Below, one piece after another: positions 36,574 through 45,941 of a DNA stretch of 64,000 nt. The stretch lies in NCBI GenBank assembly GCA_041396985.1, contig JAWKXO010000001.1, forward strand, positions 868,001 to 932,000, given 5' to 3'. The notes under the pieces were generated by a model. That model was not told the origin of the DNA and made no database searches. It saw only the letters and a program-made list of their open reading frames with translations. The translations under genes were made by a program, and so were the position numbers. Source of the stretch: Emcibacteraceae bacterium (GTDB taxonomy: Bacteria; Pseudomonadota; Alphaproteobacteria; Sphingomonadales; Emcibacteraceae). The stretch's first letter is position 1. Every line of letters starts with the position of its first letter.

Positions 36574-37695
36574 TTAATCACTTTCCCAAAAACCTTTCTC
36601 AGCCATAACGATTAAAAACCAAAGCAGCGGAAATGCAAAAGAGAAAGACTGAGCTGTAAAAGCAAAGACCAAAAACTTTACCAGTGCAGGCACATTCTTA
36701 TTTACATATAAAGGGAAAAAAAGCAGAATATAAAATATCAAATAAAAATAACCAAAAATCAATAACCCCATACCTAATGTACTCGGCATATTAATGTCTG
36801 GTGCCACTAATTCAAAATTAATATCAAAAGTATAACCGTAAAATATTGAATCGGTAATCATTTTAAGGCTGTTTAAATCAACGTTCCCTAAAGCTACTCC
36901 AAAAGGATTATTTGCTAACGATACAAAACCTGCCGTTATAGAATAAATTCTAACGAAAAGTGAACCTTGATAGAGAATTTTCTCAGGGGATGACGCAATT
37001 ATAGTCATCAAATTTACTGCCCTATATTTATCCAGATCAAAGTAATTAATTGAAAAATAAAAAGCTATAAACACCGTTCCAACAATAATTATTCTATAAA
37101 TATTTAATCTTTTAATCCCTTCATATAAAAATAGGGTTGCTATCATTATGATTCCTGTTGAAGCCTTGGTTAGAGCGATACAAATTCCTATAAAGAAATT
37201 CAAAATATGAATAGCTTTCGTTCTAACAAAAACATTTGAATAACAAATAATTACGAGAAAAGTAAATAATACAAAGGCAGTGAAAGAGGGCTCCGTGGTA
37301 AGTGCACTTATACCTCGAACCCCGCTAATATCCTTAATTTTTACATCACGGACTAATATCCCGGAGAATTGAGAGTAAAAAGCTGGGAAAATAAATTGAA
37401 ACAATGAAAAAGATATATAGACAATAGCATATTTTTTAACACTCAGAATAATTTCCTTATTTAAAGTATTATATATAAAAACATAGATTATCAATGCATA
37501 GGGAAAGGCTAATATTTTAAAAACTATTTTGTTTTCTTCCTTAATAAATAAAGCCCAGGTAATTGCAAAAATTGAGAAGCAAAAAAGAAATATTGCATTT
37601 CTATTGATTTCTAATGTTTTAATATTTGCCACTAAATATGAAAGTGCAAAAATTCCGGCAAACGGTTGAATATCAATATTTAGGGGCAACCCCAT
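36574..37695 (-). CDS. Wzy-like O-antigen/capsule polymerase
   Basis: A polytopic membrane protein of at least 373 residues with about ten spans and one larger periplasmic loop around residues 210-290, as in O-antigen polymerases. It would join repeat units delivered by the flippase. The ATG at 37695 has no ribosome site, and the frame is open upstream for 23 more codons that read like a natural first membrane span (IKLLINITYFFIFLPYLN), but contain no ATG, GTG or TTG. An ATT codon 8 bases after AAGGA would be a plausible rare start. Confidence 0.75.
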   Translation of the reverse strand: MGLPLNIDIQPFAGIFALSYLVANIKTLEINRNAIFLFCFSIFAITWALFIKEENKIVFKILAFPYALIIYVFIYNTLNKEIILSVKKYAIVYISFSLFQFIFPAFYSQFSGILVRDVKIKDISGVRGISALTTEPSFTAFVLFTFLVIICYSNVFVRTKAIHILNFFIGICIALTKASTGIIMIATLFLYEGIKRLNIYRIIIVGTVFIAFYFSINYFDLDKYRAVNLMTIIASSPEKILYQGSLFVRIYSITAGFVSLANNPFGVALGNVDLNSLKMITDSIFYGYTFDINFELVAPDINMPSTLGMGLLIFGYFYLIFYILLFFPLYVNKNVPALVKFLVFAFTAQSFSFAFPLLWFLIVMAEKGFWESD

Positions 37696-37744
37696 ATTAA
37701 GATATGGTAAAAATATAAAAAAATATGTGATATTAATAAGCAGT

Positions 37745-39577
37745 TTAATTACATTTTTCCTTATTACTTATAGCAATTAATTCATCCAAATTCTTATCAA
37801 ATACTTCTATATCAGTAATAATCCCGTTATTCTTTCTAAAATTTTCCAATGCTAAATTATGTCGTTTTATAAGTTCATTAAGTGAATAGATTTTATCTGC
37901 CAAAAGAGGAATAGAAGTGATAATTTCTATTCCTTCCGGAATAAAATCACTTTCCGTATTTTGATAACTATTAAATTCAGGGACAAAAACTATAAAAGGT
38001 AAATTTGTATATAACAGGTCACTTATAACGCCGGATGGATATGTAATTGCAAGGTCAAAACTACTACAGAAAACAGAAAAATCCTGCTTATATGATCTGA
38101 TATAATATGCTTCTGGAATTATATGTTCATATTTTTCATTATCTCTAGGATGTAATTTAACTGAAATATCTATATTTGAATTTTTTAATTGTTTTTGCAG
38201 CTCCTTTAAAAACTTAGCATTCACATCCGATTCAACACCTGTAAATATACATAGTCTTATGATTTTATTTTCATAAGAAGCTGAATTGTCTTTATTAAAG
38301 TTACATATACCCTGTATAGTACCAATATATTTAATTTTTGCGGTTTCACTCGGCCAACACTTTTTAAATGCCTCTTGGACCTTTGGTGTTTCGCATATAA
38401 AAAAATCTGAGCAAATAGGTATGGGTAAATTAAAGAAAGCTTGCTGGCACCATTGAAGTTGAATAGACACCATCTTAAAATTTCTAGCCAATTTAGCGTC
38501 TATGTATGCCTGAACGGATTTTTGTTCTAGACTAATGAGCATTTTAGACTGCACAAGCTTTAAAATTGAGCATATTTGATGTTGGTAAATTTCAATACTT
38601 GATTTTAGTACTAACGTTTCCAATATTGCTTGTGTGAAATTTATTTTTACATTCTTGTATATGAATTCACTACTTTTAGACATAAATATCTCAACGAATG
38701 TATTTTTGTATATTCTAAGAGTTTCTAGAAAACTTGTATAAAGCCCTGTGACAATATGTATATTATTTCTATTCATTGTGTTTTCTTTTAGAAAACTAAA
38801 TGCTCCCGTATCAGTATAGGTAGAACCAATTATTATTAATATTCTTTTCTCAGTTAAACTTAGATAAGGTAGAATTGTAATAGCCTGACCAACTGTCCTA
38901 ACAATGAAGACGTGTTCAAATATTTTACCTTCAACGCAATTATGATCTACTTTTCTTTTTATACTTCCTTTTATATCCACTGCTAACCTAACAAGAAAAA
39001 CTGCCCATAATCTCAAAGGATTAAAAATACCAACCTGCAATGGAAACTTTAACTTACCCTTCGTATAAGTTACTTTATTTTCTTTCAGATAATTCTCAAT
39101 ATACGGCAATAAAACAGAATGACGGTCATATAATCTAACACCGGAAGATTCATATTCTGCTAAATAATGATTTGATGTTCTAAAGTTCCACAATAATGAT
39201 GAAGGCAATCGGAAAATAACATTTTTTCGTCCTTTTAATGTTAGAACTGTATCAATTCCATGTAGATAGCCAGCAATTGGTCTGAGTGAACTTTGATAAA
39301 AACTGTTTGCGTATCCAAATAAAAATTGTTTTTTTTCGCTTTTATTCTTAAACCACTCTGCAAATTCAGATGTTAACATAGCATTATCCACATCTATAAA
39401 ATCTGCTTTAATTGTTTCGCCTTTATGAGTTGGGCAAAACAAGTCTGTTAAGATAACATCTCCCTCTTTCACAACACGCAATGTCTTAGAAATATCATCA
39501 GATGTTAGAGCAAGATAAACTGAACAAGTCAACTTCAACTCCTTAATTTCTTTAAATTTCGGCCCACTACCACGCAA
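37745..39577 (-). CDS. Large protein with C-terminal GT-B-like domain, putative glycosyltransferase
   Basis: A 610-residue cytoplasmic protein that I cannot place in a named family. The C-terminal third (about 430-590) looks like the nucleotide-binding half of a GT-B enzyme such as capsular sialyl- or glycerophosphotransferases: RLCIFTGVESD, VKLHPRDNEKY, then SFDLAITYPSGVISDLLYTNLPFIVFVPE, with the charged HPRD and a Ser-Gly loop. The N-terminal part (1-180) is distinct. No ATG fits; the start is taken as TTG at 39577, 21 bases after the SGNH gene stop, without a good ribosome site. In a locus with a nonulosonate pathway it is a candidate nonulosonate transferase (inference). Confidence 0.65.
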   Translation of the reverse strand: MRGSGPKFKEIKELKLTCSVYLALTSDDISKTLRVVKEGDVILTDLFCPTHKGETIKADFIDVDNAMLTSEFAEWFKNKSEKKQFLFGYANSFYQSSLRPIAGYLHGIDTVLTLKGRKNVIFRLPSSLLWNFRTSNHYLAEYESSGVRLYDRHSVLLPYIENYLKENKVTYTKGKLKFPLQVGIFNPLRLWAVFLVRLAVDIKGSIKRKVDHNCVEGKIFEHVFIVRTVGQAITILPYLSLTEKRILIIIGSTYTDTGAFSFLKENTMNRNNIHIVTGLYTSFLETLRIYKNTFVEIFMSKSSEFIYKNVKINFTQAILETLVLKSSIEIYQHQICSILKLVQSKMLISLEQKSVQAYIDAKLARNFKMVSIQLQWCQQAFFNLPIPICSDFFICETPKVQEAFKKCWPSETAKIKYIGTIQGICNFNKDNSASYENKIIRLCIFTGVESDVNAKFLKELQKQLKNSNIDISVKLHPRDNEKYEHIIPEAYYIRSYKQDFSVFCSSFDLAITYPSGVISDLLYTNLPFIVFVPEFNSYQNTESDFIPEGIEIITSIPLLADKIYSLNELIKRHNLALENFRKNNGIITDIEVFDKNLDELIAISNKEKCN

Positions 39578-39598
39578 AAGGCAGATACCATAACTTGC

Positions 39599-40285
39599 TT
39601 ACGCTAAATTGTGAATTTTTCTCAGCATTTGAATTACAGAACGAGCAACTACTACATTCCCCCAAACATTATAATGGGAATCTATAGGATCAAGACATAG
39701 ATCAATTCCTTCATCCTTAATCAATTTTTCTGCATCTATGCAATAAATATTATTAGATAAAAATTTAACTTTACATTTCAAGAAAATATTTAATTCATCA
39801 ATAAACACTTGGCAGTGAGGATTCTCTGAAGCATGTTGTTTCATAATTGGCGGTGTTGTTAAAACGATCAAATTACAACAGAATTTCAATACTTCTCTAA
39901 TTGAAGATTCTATGTCTTCTGTCGTTTTCCAAGGTCGCCAGTAAATATACTTTTGCCAAAAACCTTTAATCTGTCTTACACAGACTCTAAAAAACTTCAT
40001 TGGAAAGTTCTGTGCAGTTGATAACATATAAGGTAGTGTCCTAGGAAAAATATCAACAATTCCAGCTCCTATGACAATAGTGTCATATCTTATATTCTCA
40101 TTTTTAATTATTTCTGCACAATCCACGAAAGTCCTATAAGTTTTAAAATTATATTCACAGTTTATTCCATCAAGATTCAACTCAGATTTCACGATTGCCG
40201 GCCACGTTTCTTTTAGTAAAACTTTCTGAGACGAAAACAGCCTTGGAGCACCATAACTATCTCCAATTAAAAGAATATTTCCCAT
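39599..40285 (-). CDS. SGNH/GDSL-hydrolase-like protein
   Basis: A 228-residue protein with the SGNH pattern: IGDSYG near the start (catalytic Ser), a block with GAGIVD near residue 75 where GxND is usual, and DPIDSHYNVWGN near the end holding the Asp-His pair. No signal peptide, so it would work in the cytoplasm, unlike many SGNH esterases of capsule loci. It may deacylate or acylate a sugar intermediate; this is inference. It lies 26 bases after a MocA oxidoreductase gene and directly before the 610-residue protein. Confidence 0.75.
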   Translation of the reverse strand: MGNILLIGDSYGAPRLFSSQKVLLKETWPAIVKSELNLDGINCEYNFKTYRTFVDCAEIIKNENIRYDTIVIGAGIVDIFPRTLPYMLSTAQNFPMKFFRVCVRQIKGFWQKYIYWRPWKTTEDIESSIREVLKFCCNLIVLTTPPIMKQHASENPHCQVFIDELNIFLKCKVKFLSNNIYCIDAEKLIKDEGIDLCLDPIDSHYNVWGNVVVARSVIQMLRKIHNLA

Positions 40286-40311
40286 TAAAACAGATATTTC
40301 CTATTTGATAT

Positions 40312-41247
40312 TCAATAATTAGCAATTTTATTATATACTTTACAATGATCTAAATGCTCTTGAAGAGTACAAAAATTTTCTGTCTCATTTAATAAAAAGT
40401 CCTGAACTTGCCTATATAAACCAGGCTTAAATAATATATCTAAAGAATTATCTATAGTTAGTTCATCAATTTCTATTGAACCTAATTTCTGAATTTGTAG
40501 CTTTTCAATCGGCCTAAAGATTAATCTATGCTTTCTTGTCAACATTTCCACTCCCCATCGACCTGGAGCATTCCAATTTCCAGTATATGAAAATAGAGCG
40601 CCATCAGCTGTTTCTCCTGCTCCTGAATATATTGCACTTCTACTATGCCATGGTGTATTACCTTTAGTAAAACAGACTATTTCTTGCGGCCTTCCTCCTA
40701 AATAGAAAGCCAAATCTAATACATGAGTTGTATTTCCCAGAAACCAATTCTCTTTAACTCCTTCTGCTTTTATTAAAGGTTCAATGGTATGAGCCCATTC
40801 AGTTACTTCAAATGTAAAGTTTTCAACACCACCATCTTCTTTAATTATTTTCTGTGCCTCAAGTACTGAACTATAAAACCTTCTATTATAAGCAATATAT
40901 ACCTTTGCCTCACATTCATTAACTTCTTGAGTAAGTGAATTAATTTCTTCAATGTTTAATCCACCAGGCTTTTCTAATAATATGTGCTTAATGCCAGCCC
41001 TGATTAAACTTTTAGTCGTAGAGGCTAACTGTTCTATACCTACACTCACTATAGCTGAATTTGGGACCGGCTCATCTCTTAAAAGAAATTCATCTATCCC
41101 ACCACAGATAACCCTCTTTCCAGTTTCACGCTCAAATTTTAAGGCTGATTCCTTGCTTCTTCCAATAACAAGATAATCTCTATTCAAGGCTGTTAAAACC
41201 TTACTATAGTCAATAGCCATAGTTCCAGCACCAACCAATAATGTCAT
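40312..41247 (-). CDS. Gfo/Idh/MocA-family oxidoreductase (first of three)
   Basis: A 311-residue NAD(P)-dependent sugar oxidoreductase. The N-terminal Rossmann start MTLLVGAGTMAIDY, the central EKPGG (KHILLEKPGGLNIEE) and the following AYNRRFY are the family landmarks. Substrate unknown; likely a sugar nucleotide or precursor of the glycan. AAAGG lies 6 bases before the ATG. Confidence 0.85.
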   Translation of the reverse strand: MTLLVGAGTMAIDYSKVLTALNRDYLVIGRSKESALKFERETGKRVICGGIDEFLLRDEPVPNSAIVSVGIEQLASTTKSLIRAGIKHILLEKPGGLNIEEINSLTQEVNECEAKVYIAYNRRFYSSVLEAQKIIKEDGGVENFTFEVTEWAHTIEPLIKAEGVKENWFLGNTTHVLDLAFYLGGRPQEIVCFTKGNTPWHSRSAIYSGAGETADGALFSYTGNWNAPGRWGVEMLTRKHRLIFRPIEKLQIQKLGSIEIDELTIDNSLDILFKPGLYRQVQDFLLNETENFCTLQEHLDHCKVYNKIANY

Positions 41248-41310
41248 TTTTAACCTTTCTACAAAAACTCTTTAAATACACTTCAACCAGTTAGGTCTAT
41301 TATATAAAGA

Positions 41311-42468
41311 TTATGTGGATTTTTTTTTATAAATACTTCTGAAGTAGTTACGACCCGGCTCTTCAATGATACGGTATGTCAACGAAGAAATGATAAAAAT
41401 AATTCCTAATGTTACTATTACAAGCATATCTCCGCTCCATTTTGATAGAGCTATTGAATTATTAATATCAAATTGAGGAAATTTAAATGTCCTTAATGAC
41501 ACATAAATAGAAGTAACAACTATCATATGATTTATATAGATTGAATATGAATGCTTTCCGAGCCACAATAAAATCTTATTTTGCAGTAACGTAGAAATAA
41601 CACCATTTGTCCCAGTAAAAACCCAAACAGAAAATGCAAAAATTGGTACTGCTAAATAAGTTAAATTATCTATTTTTGCCCCAAGAACCAGACTATATCC
41701 AATTAAAAATAAAGCTAAAATTTCTAAAATGGAAAAATATTTACGGGGAACTATCTTCTCAACGCTCATTCCCAGCTCTCTGAAATTGAACACTAAACAT
41801 CCTATAAAAAAACTTAACCAACAGCGAAAAATCCCAAAATGGAATGTTGTTGCCAACATTCGGTCATTCAAGGGTGAAATTAACAAGGAGAATGAAAAGA
41901 TTATTAGAAATAGATATGCCGCGATCTTTAATTTAAGCCTTTTATTATAAATTAACATAATAATAGCAAATGTAATATATGTAAAAAACTCAACACTTAT
42001 GCTCCAACTTGGACCATTAAAAGTCAGATAATCATAAATTCCCATGGAATGAATAAAAAATACATTTGCCAAATATGATCCAAAATTATTTTCAGTAAAG
42101 GGACCAGTCATTCCAGGAGCTATCCCAAATTTTGTTATTGCCACCCACTGTATACATTCATAAATCAGCCAGACATTTAAGAGTACAAAATGTAGCGGGA
42201 AAAGGCGGCCTATTCTAAAAATCATAAACTTCATCATTGATTGGGCATCAACAATATTATTTTGATAATTAAATGCCAAAACAAAACCAGAGATAACAAA
42301 GAATAAATCCACGAACAGCCAACTGCCTTCTCGAAATGGCGTAAAATATATGTGACTTGCCCATTTCATATGATGGAAAATGACAAATACTGCCGCAAGA
42401 CCTCGGAGGGATTCCAAGGAATTAAAATATTCTTTCGGGCCCCTTATAATTTCACCCTTCTTTTTCAT
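41311..42468 (-). CDS. Acyltransferase family 3 (OafA/NodX-like) membrane protein
   Basis: A 385-residue integral membrane acyltransferase with about ten spans. Near the start it has SLESLRGLAAVFVIFHHMKWA, with the essential His, and LFFVISGFVLAF, both family signatures. Such proteins O-acetylate or otherwise acylate surface glycans in the periplasm. The ATG at 42468 overlaps the TGA of the upstream oxidoreductase; a TTG four codons earlier is also open. Confidence 0.92.
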   Translation of the reverse strand: MKKKGEIIRGPKEYFNSLESLRGLAAVFVIFHHMKWASHIYFTPFREGSWLFVDLFFVISGFVLAFNYQNNIVDAQSMMKFMIFRIGRLFPLHFVLLNVWLIYECIQWVAITKFGIAPGMTGPFTENNFGSYLANVFFIHSMGIYDYLTFNGPSWSISVEFFTYITFAIIMLIYNKRLKLKIAAYLFLIIFSFSLLISPLNDRMLATTFHFGIFRCWLSFFIGCLVFNFRELGMSVEKIVPRKYFSILEILALFLIGYSLVLGAKIDNLTYLAVPIFAFSVWVFTGTNGVISTLLQNKILLWLGKHSYSIYINHMIVVTSIYVSLRTFKFPQFDINNSIALSKWSGDMLVIVTLGIIFIISSLTYRIIEEPGRNYFRSIYKKKST

Positions 42469-43445
42469 GTAATAGGACAAATATCATAATTACTGATGCT
42501 ATATTTATTTATATGTTTTAATACTGAATTTAAAAATGGTCTATGTAATGCTGCTGAGTCAGAATACTGTGTCAGGTCAGATTTACCTTCGGTTAATATT
42601 TCTTTGAGAGCAATATTTGTTAATTGGCTTTGATAAAGAAATGAAAAGTTCTCAACTTTTAATTGATTGTCTCTGAGATCAATGATTTGGCATATACCTT
42701 TCATTTCATCTACTGATACTTCATAATTTTTTGATTTTATAAAAATTTTGACAGAGGGTTCTTTTTCATTGACTCTACAATCCAAAACAAATTTACTGTT
42801 AGGAGAAGTACCGATTATTCTGCCTTCTAATTCCTTAAAGTTAGGTCTTTTACTGTTTAATACTCTGGGTTCCAAACCACTCATATCAAGCTCATATGTA
42901 ATTTTATCCGTTAAATATGACCATAAATCTATCATATGAATAGAATTACATGCTAGCCCCCAATTATTGCCCACTACATTTATTTCTATGTTACTTTCAG
43001 CGCTTAGCAGTTCGTGTAATTTATGATAAATGGGTTGCATACGCCGAGGACAATTGACCCAAGCAGAAATTTCATACTTTTCTAATAAATTACTTGCCAC
43101 AATTATTTGTTCTTCAGATTGAAATAATACTTTTTCAAATATTATGTTGGCCAAACTAACTTTGTGAACCAACTCTTTCAATATATGCAATCTGCAATCT
43201 GCACTCGTTGCAATAATACATAAATCTATATTTTGGCTGATATTATTTAGATCTTTTTCAAATTTCAGATCTAAAATATTATTTGAACTTCCTACCTCAT
43301 CAAACCGAGTTTTAGCTAATTTAAGAGCATCTTCAAATGGATCAACTACAGAAATAGATATCTTTAATTCACTCATTGCTAAAGCTTGAAGATGACGGCT
43401 ACCTAGTTGCCCCGCACCCACTAATAATACATTAAATTTCTTCAT
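42465..43445 (-). CDS. Gfo/Idh/MocA-family oxidoreductase (second of three)
   Basis: A 326-residue Rossmann-fold protein starting KKFNVLLVGAGQLGSRHLQAL, the NAD(P)-binding signature of the family. The usual central EKP reads EKVLF (IIFEKVLFQSEE), so a key Lys-Pro pair is changed, though WVNCPRRM follows where the family has YNRR. Similar proteins with EKV sit in nonulosonate and aminosugar loci. It lies 15 bases after ptmA and overlaps the acyltransferase gene. Confidence 0.82.
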   Translation of the reverse strand: MKKFNVLLVGAGQLGSRHLQALAMSELKISISVVDPFEDALKLAKTRFDEVGSSNNILDLKFEKDLNNISQNIDLCIIATSADCRLHILKELVHKVSLANIIFEKVLFQSEEQIIVASNLLEKYEISAWVNCPRRMQPIYHKLHELLSAESNIEINVVGNNWGLACNSIHMIDLWSYLTDKITYELDMSGLEPRVLNSKRPNFKELEGRIIGTSPNSKFVLDCRVNEKEPSVKIFIKSKNYEVSVDEMKGICQIIDLRDNQLKVENFSFLYQSQLTNIALKEILTEGKSDLTQYSDSAALHRPFLNSVLKHINKYSISNYDICPIT

Positions 43446-43460
43446 TTAAATTTCCTAGTA

Positions 43461-44231
43461 CTAAAGACTAAACCCATCGTCCACAATGATATTCTGTCCA
43501 TTAATATATTTAGATTGATCAGAAAGAAGAAAAATAAGCGCTCCAACAATATCTGAAGGGTCTAACATGCCTTTCACTGCACAGTACTTTTTATACTCAT
43601 TTAAAAATGATTGAGGCTGATTATCCAGAATGCCCCCAGGTGAAATTGCATTTACCCTAATCTTGTCTGCTTTAAAATACTGCGCCATATATTTTGTCAA
43701 ATGAATTAACCCGGATTTAATTGCTGCATATTCTACCGGCATTGTCATTTTAGTCCCATTATAAATCTCAAATCTAGGAGTCATTACGCCGTATATCGAT
43801 GAAATATTAATAATGTTGCCTTCTTTACCGTCTCTAAAATATTCTGCAAACTGCTGGGAGGTTACGAAATATCCTCCCAAATTAAGGCCTACATTCTCAC
43901 AAAAATCTTCATATTCAACTTCAAAGAAATGCTTCCCGTAATTTTTATTTCTTGGGTAAGCATTATTAACAAGGGCGTCTATTTTTCCATAACGCTCGTG
44001 TATATAATTAATTGCATTTATAACAGAATCTTTTTTAGTAATATCCATTACAACAGCATCAACTTTATTTTTCTTATTAGAATATAAATTTTTTATTTTT
44101 TCAATTGCTTCTAAATTTAAGTCAGCTGCAATTGCTATACCCCCATTTTTGACTATAGCTTCTACAAAAGACTGGCCAATTAGGCCACCTCCCCCTGTAA
44201 CAACAACAACTTTTCCTTTAATCATTTCCAT
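43461..44231 (-). CDS. ptmA: Short-chain dehydrogenase, PtmA-like
   Basis: A 256-residue classical SDR with the cofactor motif TGGGGLIG (12-19), NAYPRN, an active-site Ser in INISSIYG and Tyr-Lys in YAAIKSG. It matches the PtmA-type dehydrogenases found beside legF (ptmB) in Campylobacter-like legionaminic acid loci, where PtmA acts early, before GDP activation of the hexosamine. Its start lies inside the last 14 bases of legF, so the two are coupled. The symbol is by context and similarity. Confidence 0.8.
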   Translation of the reverse strand: MEMIKGKVVVVTGGGGLIGQSFVEAIVKNGGIAIAADLNLEAIEKIKNLYSNKKNKVDAVVMDITKKDSVINAINYIHERYGKIDALVNNAYPRNKNYGKHFFEVEYEDFCENVGLNLGGYFVTSQQFAEYFRDGKEGNIINISSIYGVMTPRFEIYNGTKMTMPVEYAAIKSGLIHLTKYMAQYFKADKIRVNAISPGGILDNQPQSFLNEYKKYCAVKGMLDPSDIVGALIFLLSDQSKYINGQNIIVDDGFSL

Positions 44232-44928
44232 TCACTTTTTCTAAGTTACTCATTAATTCTGCCACCTTAAAATCAAAAATTGTATCAATATCAATTGCCC
44301 GCTCTGTTGGGACAATGTGTGCGTCAATATTGCCATCAAACAATCCAGAATTATTTAATATAAATGATGGCCTACTAACATAAGCAACGGTTGTCATGTC
44401 ATAAAAACTTGGGGCATCTTGTCTTCGGGAAAATGGAACCTCTGGTTTAAATGCTATTACATATTTATTCTTTTCAACCGCCCTTAGCATATTAAAATAC
44501 GGATTTCGCGCTGCTTCTGTACAGGTAACTACTACATCAACATCCTCTTTTAACAAAGAAATACATATCTCAACATCTTCAACAGATCTTAAAGGTGCAG
44601 TAGGAGGCAAACTAACAAATACATCGAATTTTCCATATATTTTTTGTACTTCTGTAATAGCATGTTGCCATGACAACCATTCAGGTGAATTATCAGCGGC
44701 CAACTCTTTAGGTCGTATAAAAGGCACTTCTGCCCCGAACTCCTTTCCTATTTCTGCAAGTTCTTTATCTTCTGTTGACAATATGACATGAGATATTGAC
44801 GGTGATTTCTTTGCCGTAATAATAGAATGTGCCAAAAGCGGAATTCCATTCAGAGGCTTCTTATTCTTTCCGGGCAACCCTTTGGATCCCCCTCTAGCAA
44901 ATATAAATGCTATGCATGATAAAGTCAT
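44218..44928 (-). CDS. legF: CMP-nonulosonate synthetase (LegF/PtmB/NeuA-like)
   Basis: A 236-residue cytidylyltransferase that activates a nonulosonic acid with CTP to give the CMP-sugar donor. The nucleotide-binding start FARGGSKGLPGKNKKPLNG is clear, followed by ILSTEDKELAEIG, LPPTAPLRS and a late IDIDTIFDF. Whether the sugar is legionaminic acid or neuraminic acid is read from the neighbouring legB-legC-ptmE genes. Start overlaps the upstream oxidoreductase stop (ATGA). Confidence 0.9.
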   Translation of the reverse strand: MTLSCIAFIFARGGSKGLPGKNKKPLNGIPLLAHSIITAKKSPSISHVILSTEDKELAEIGKEFGAEVPFIRPKELAADNSPEWLSWQHAITEVQKIYGKFDVFVSLPPTAPLRSVEDVEICISLLKEDVDVVVTCTEAARNPYFNMLRAVEKNKYVIAFKPEVPFSRRQDAPSFYDMTTVAYVSRPSFILNNSGLFDGNIDAHIVPTERAIDIDTIFDFKVAELMSNLEKVNGND

Positions 44929-45941
44929 GTTTGATGATCACTTTCCATCTTTAATTCAACAGATTTTTTCCGATTGGAAGATATTGACATTGCTTCAATC
45001 AACATCAATACATCATGTCCCTCTTTTAATCCAACCGATGGTTTTTCTGACTTCGCTATACATTCAAAAAAATACTCAGTTTCACTAATATATGTATCAT
45101 TATTAATCAGAGGGACTTCTTCAATATATTTTTCGTGATTACTATTTTCCAAATACAGGTGTCCTTTATTTATTTCCCACCTGAGATGTGCCTGCTCAAA
45201 TGAAATTTCGCAGAACCTGGTCGGCATTTTTTGAAGAAAATCCAAGTGTAATGATAGGCAATGGCCAGAAGCATACTCCAGTATACAATCAACACTGTCT
45301 TCGACATCTATTTCCAATCTATTTGTACTGCTAACTATTGCGTTTACTCTACTTGGCATTCCAAAAAGATAATTCATGTAATCTATCTCATGGCTCAATT
45401 CCAGTAATGCTCCACCACCTAATTTTTTTTGTGCTGATACTGTATTACGATAGTCAAGTTCAGGTCGCCAGTTCGGCAAATACTGACCAGCTGAAATTGT
45501 TGCTGTAATAACTTCCCCATACCTCTTTGTGTTAATAATTTCTTTTATGCGATCCATGGTCGGTAAAAAACGCATTACATACGCTACCATGCAAATTGTA
45601 TTATTGTTCATCGCCTGTACTATAAGATCACTTACACCTGATACTTGGTTTGATAATGGTTTCTCAATTAGTACAGGGCAGCCTATCTCAATAAATTTTA
45701 AAGCATCCTGGACATGAAATGGTGCTGGTGAAGCAATTATACATGCATATGGCTTTGAAATTTTTATCGCCCTATCTATAGAATTTACAATATTATCAGC
45801 CAGATCTTCACAAGGAACGGTGTTCTTAAGTGATCTACGTACTACTGTTATTATAGATTCTGGATATAACTTTCTAATATTTCTTAAATGTCTTTGTCCT
45901 ATACTACCAAGCCCAATAATTATAATGTGTTTATTTTCCAA
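44925..45941 (-). CDS. Gfo/Idh/MocA-family oxidoreductase (third of three)
   Basis: A 338-residue NAD(P)-dependent oxidoreductase with the Rossmann start HIIIIGLGSIGQRHLRNI, EKPLSNQ (VLIEKPLSNQVSG) and the substrate-side GGGALLELSHEIDY. I place the start at a TTG at 45941, because it has a perfect AGGAGG 6 bases upstream, whereas the upstream ATGs have none; the start then overlaps the ptmE end by 11 bases. It sits inside the nonulosonate operon between ptmE and legF, so it probably acts on that sugar or its precursor. Confidence 0.87.
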   Translation of the reverse strand: MENKHIIIIGLGSIGQRHLRNIRKLYPESIITVVRRSLKNTVPCEDLADNIVNSIDRAIKISKPYACIIASPAPFHVQDALKFIEIGCPVLIEKPLSNQVSGVSDLIVQAMNNNTICMVAYVMRFLPTMDRIKEIINTKRYGEVITATISAGQYLPNWRPELDYRNTVSAQKKLGGGALLELSHEIDYMNYLFGMPSRVNAIVSSTNRLEIDVEDSVDCILEYASGHCLSLHLDFLQKMPTRFCEISFEQAHLRWEINKGHLYLENSNHEKYIEEVPLINNDTYISETEYFFECIAKSEKPSVGLKEGHDVLMLIEAMSISSNRKKSVELKMESDHQT

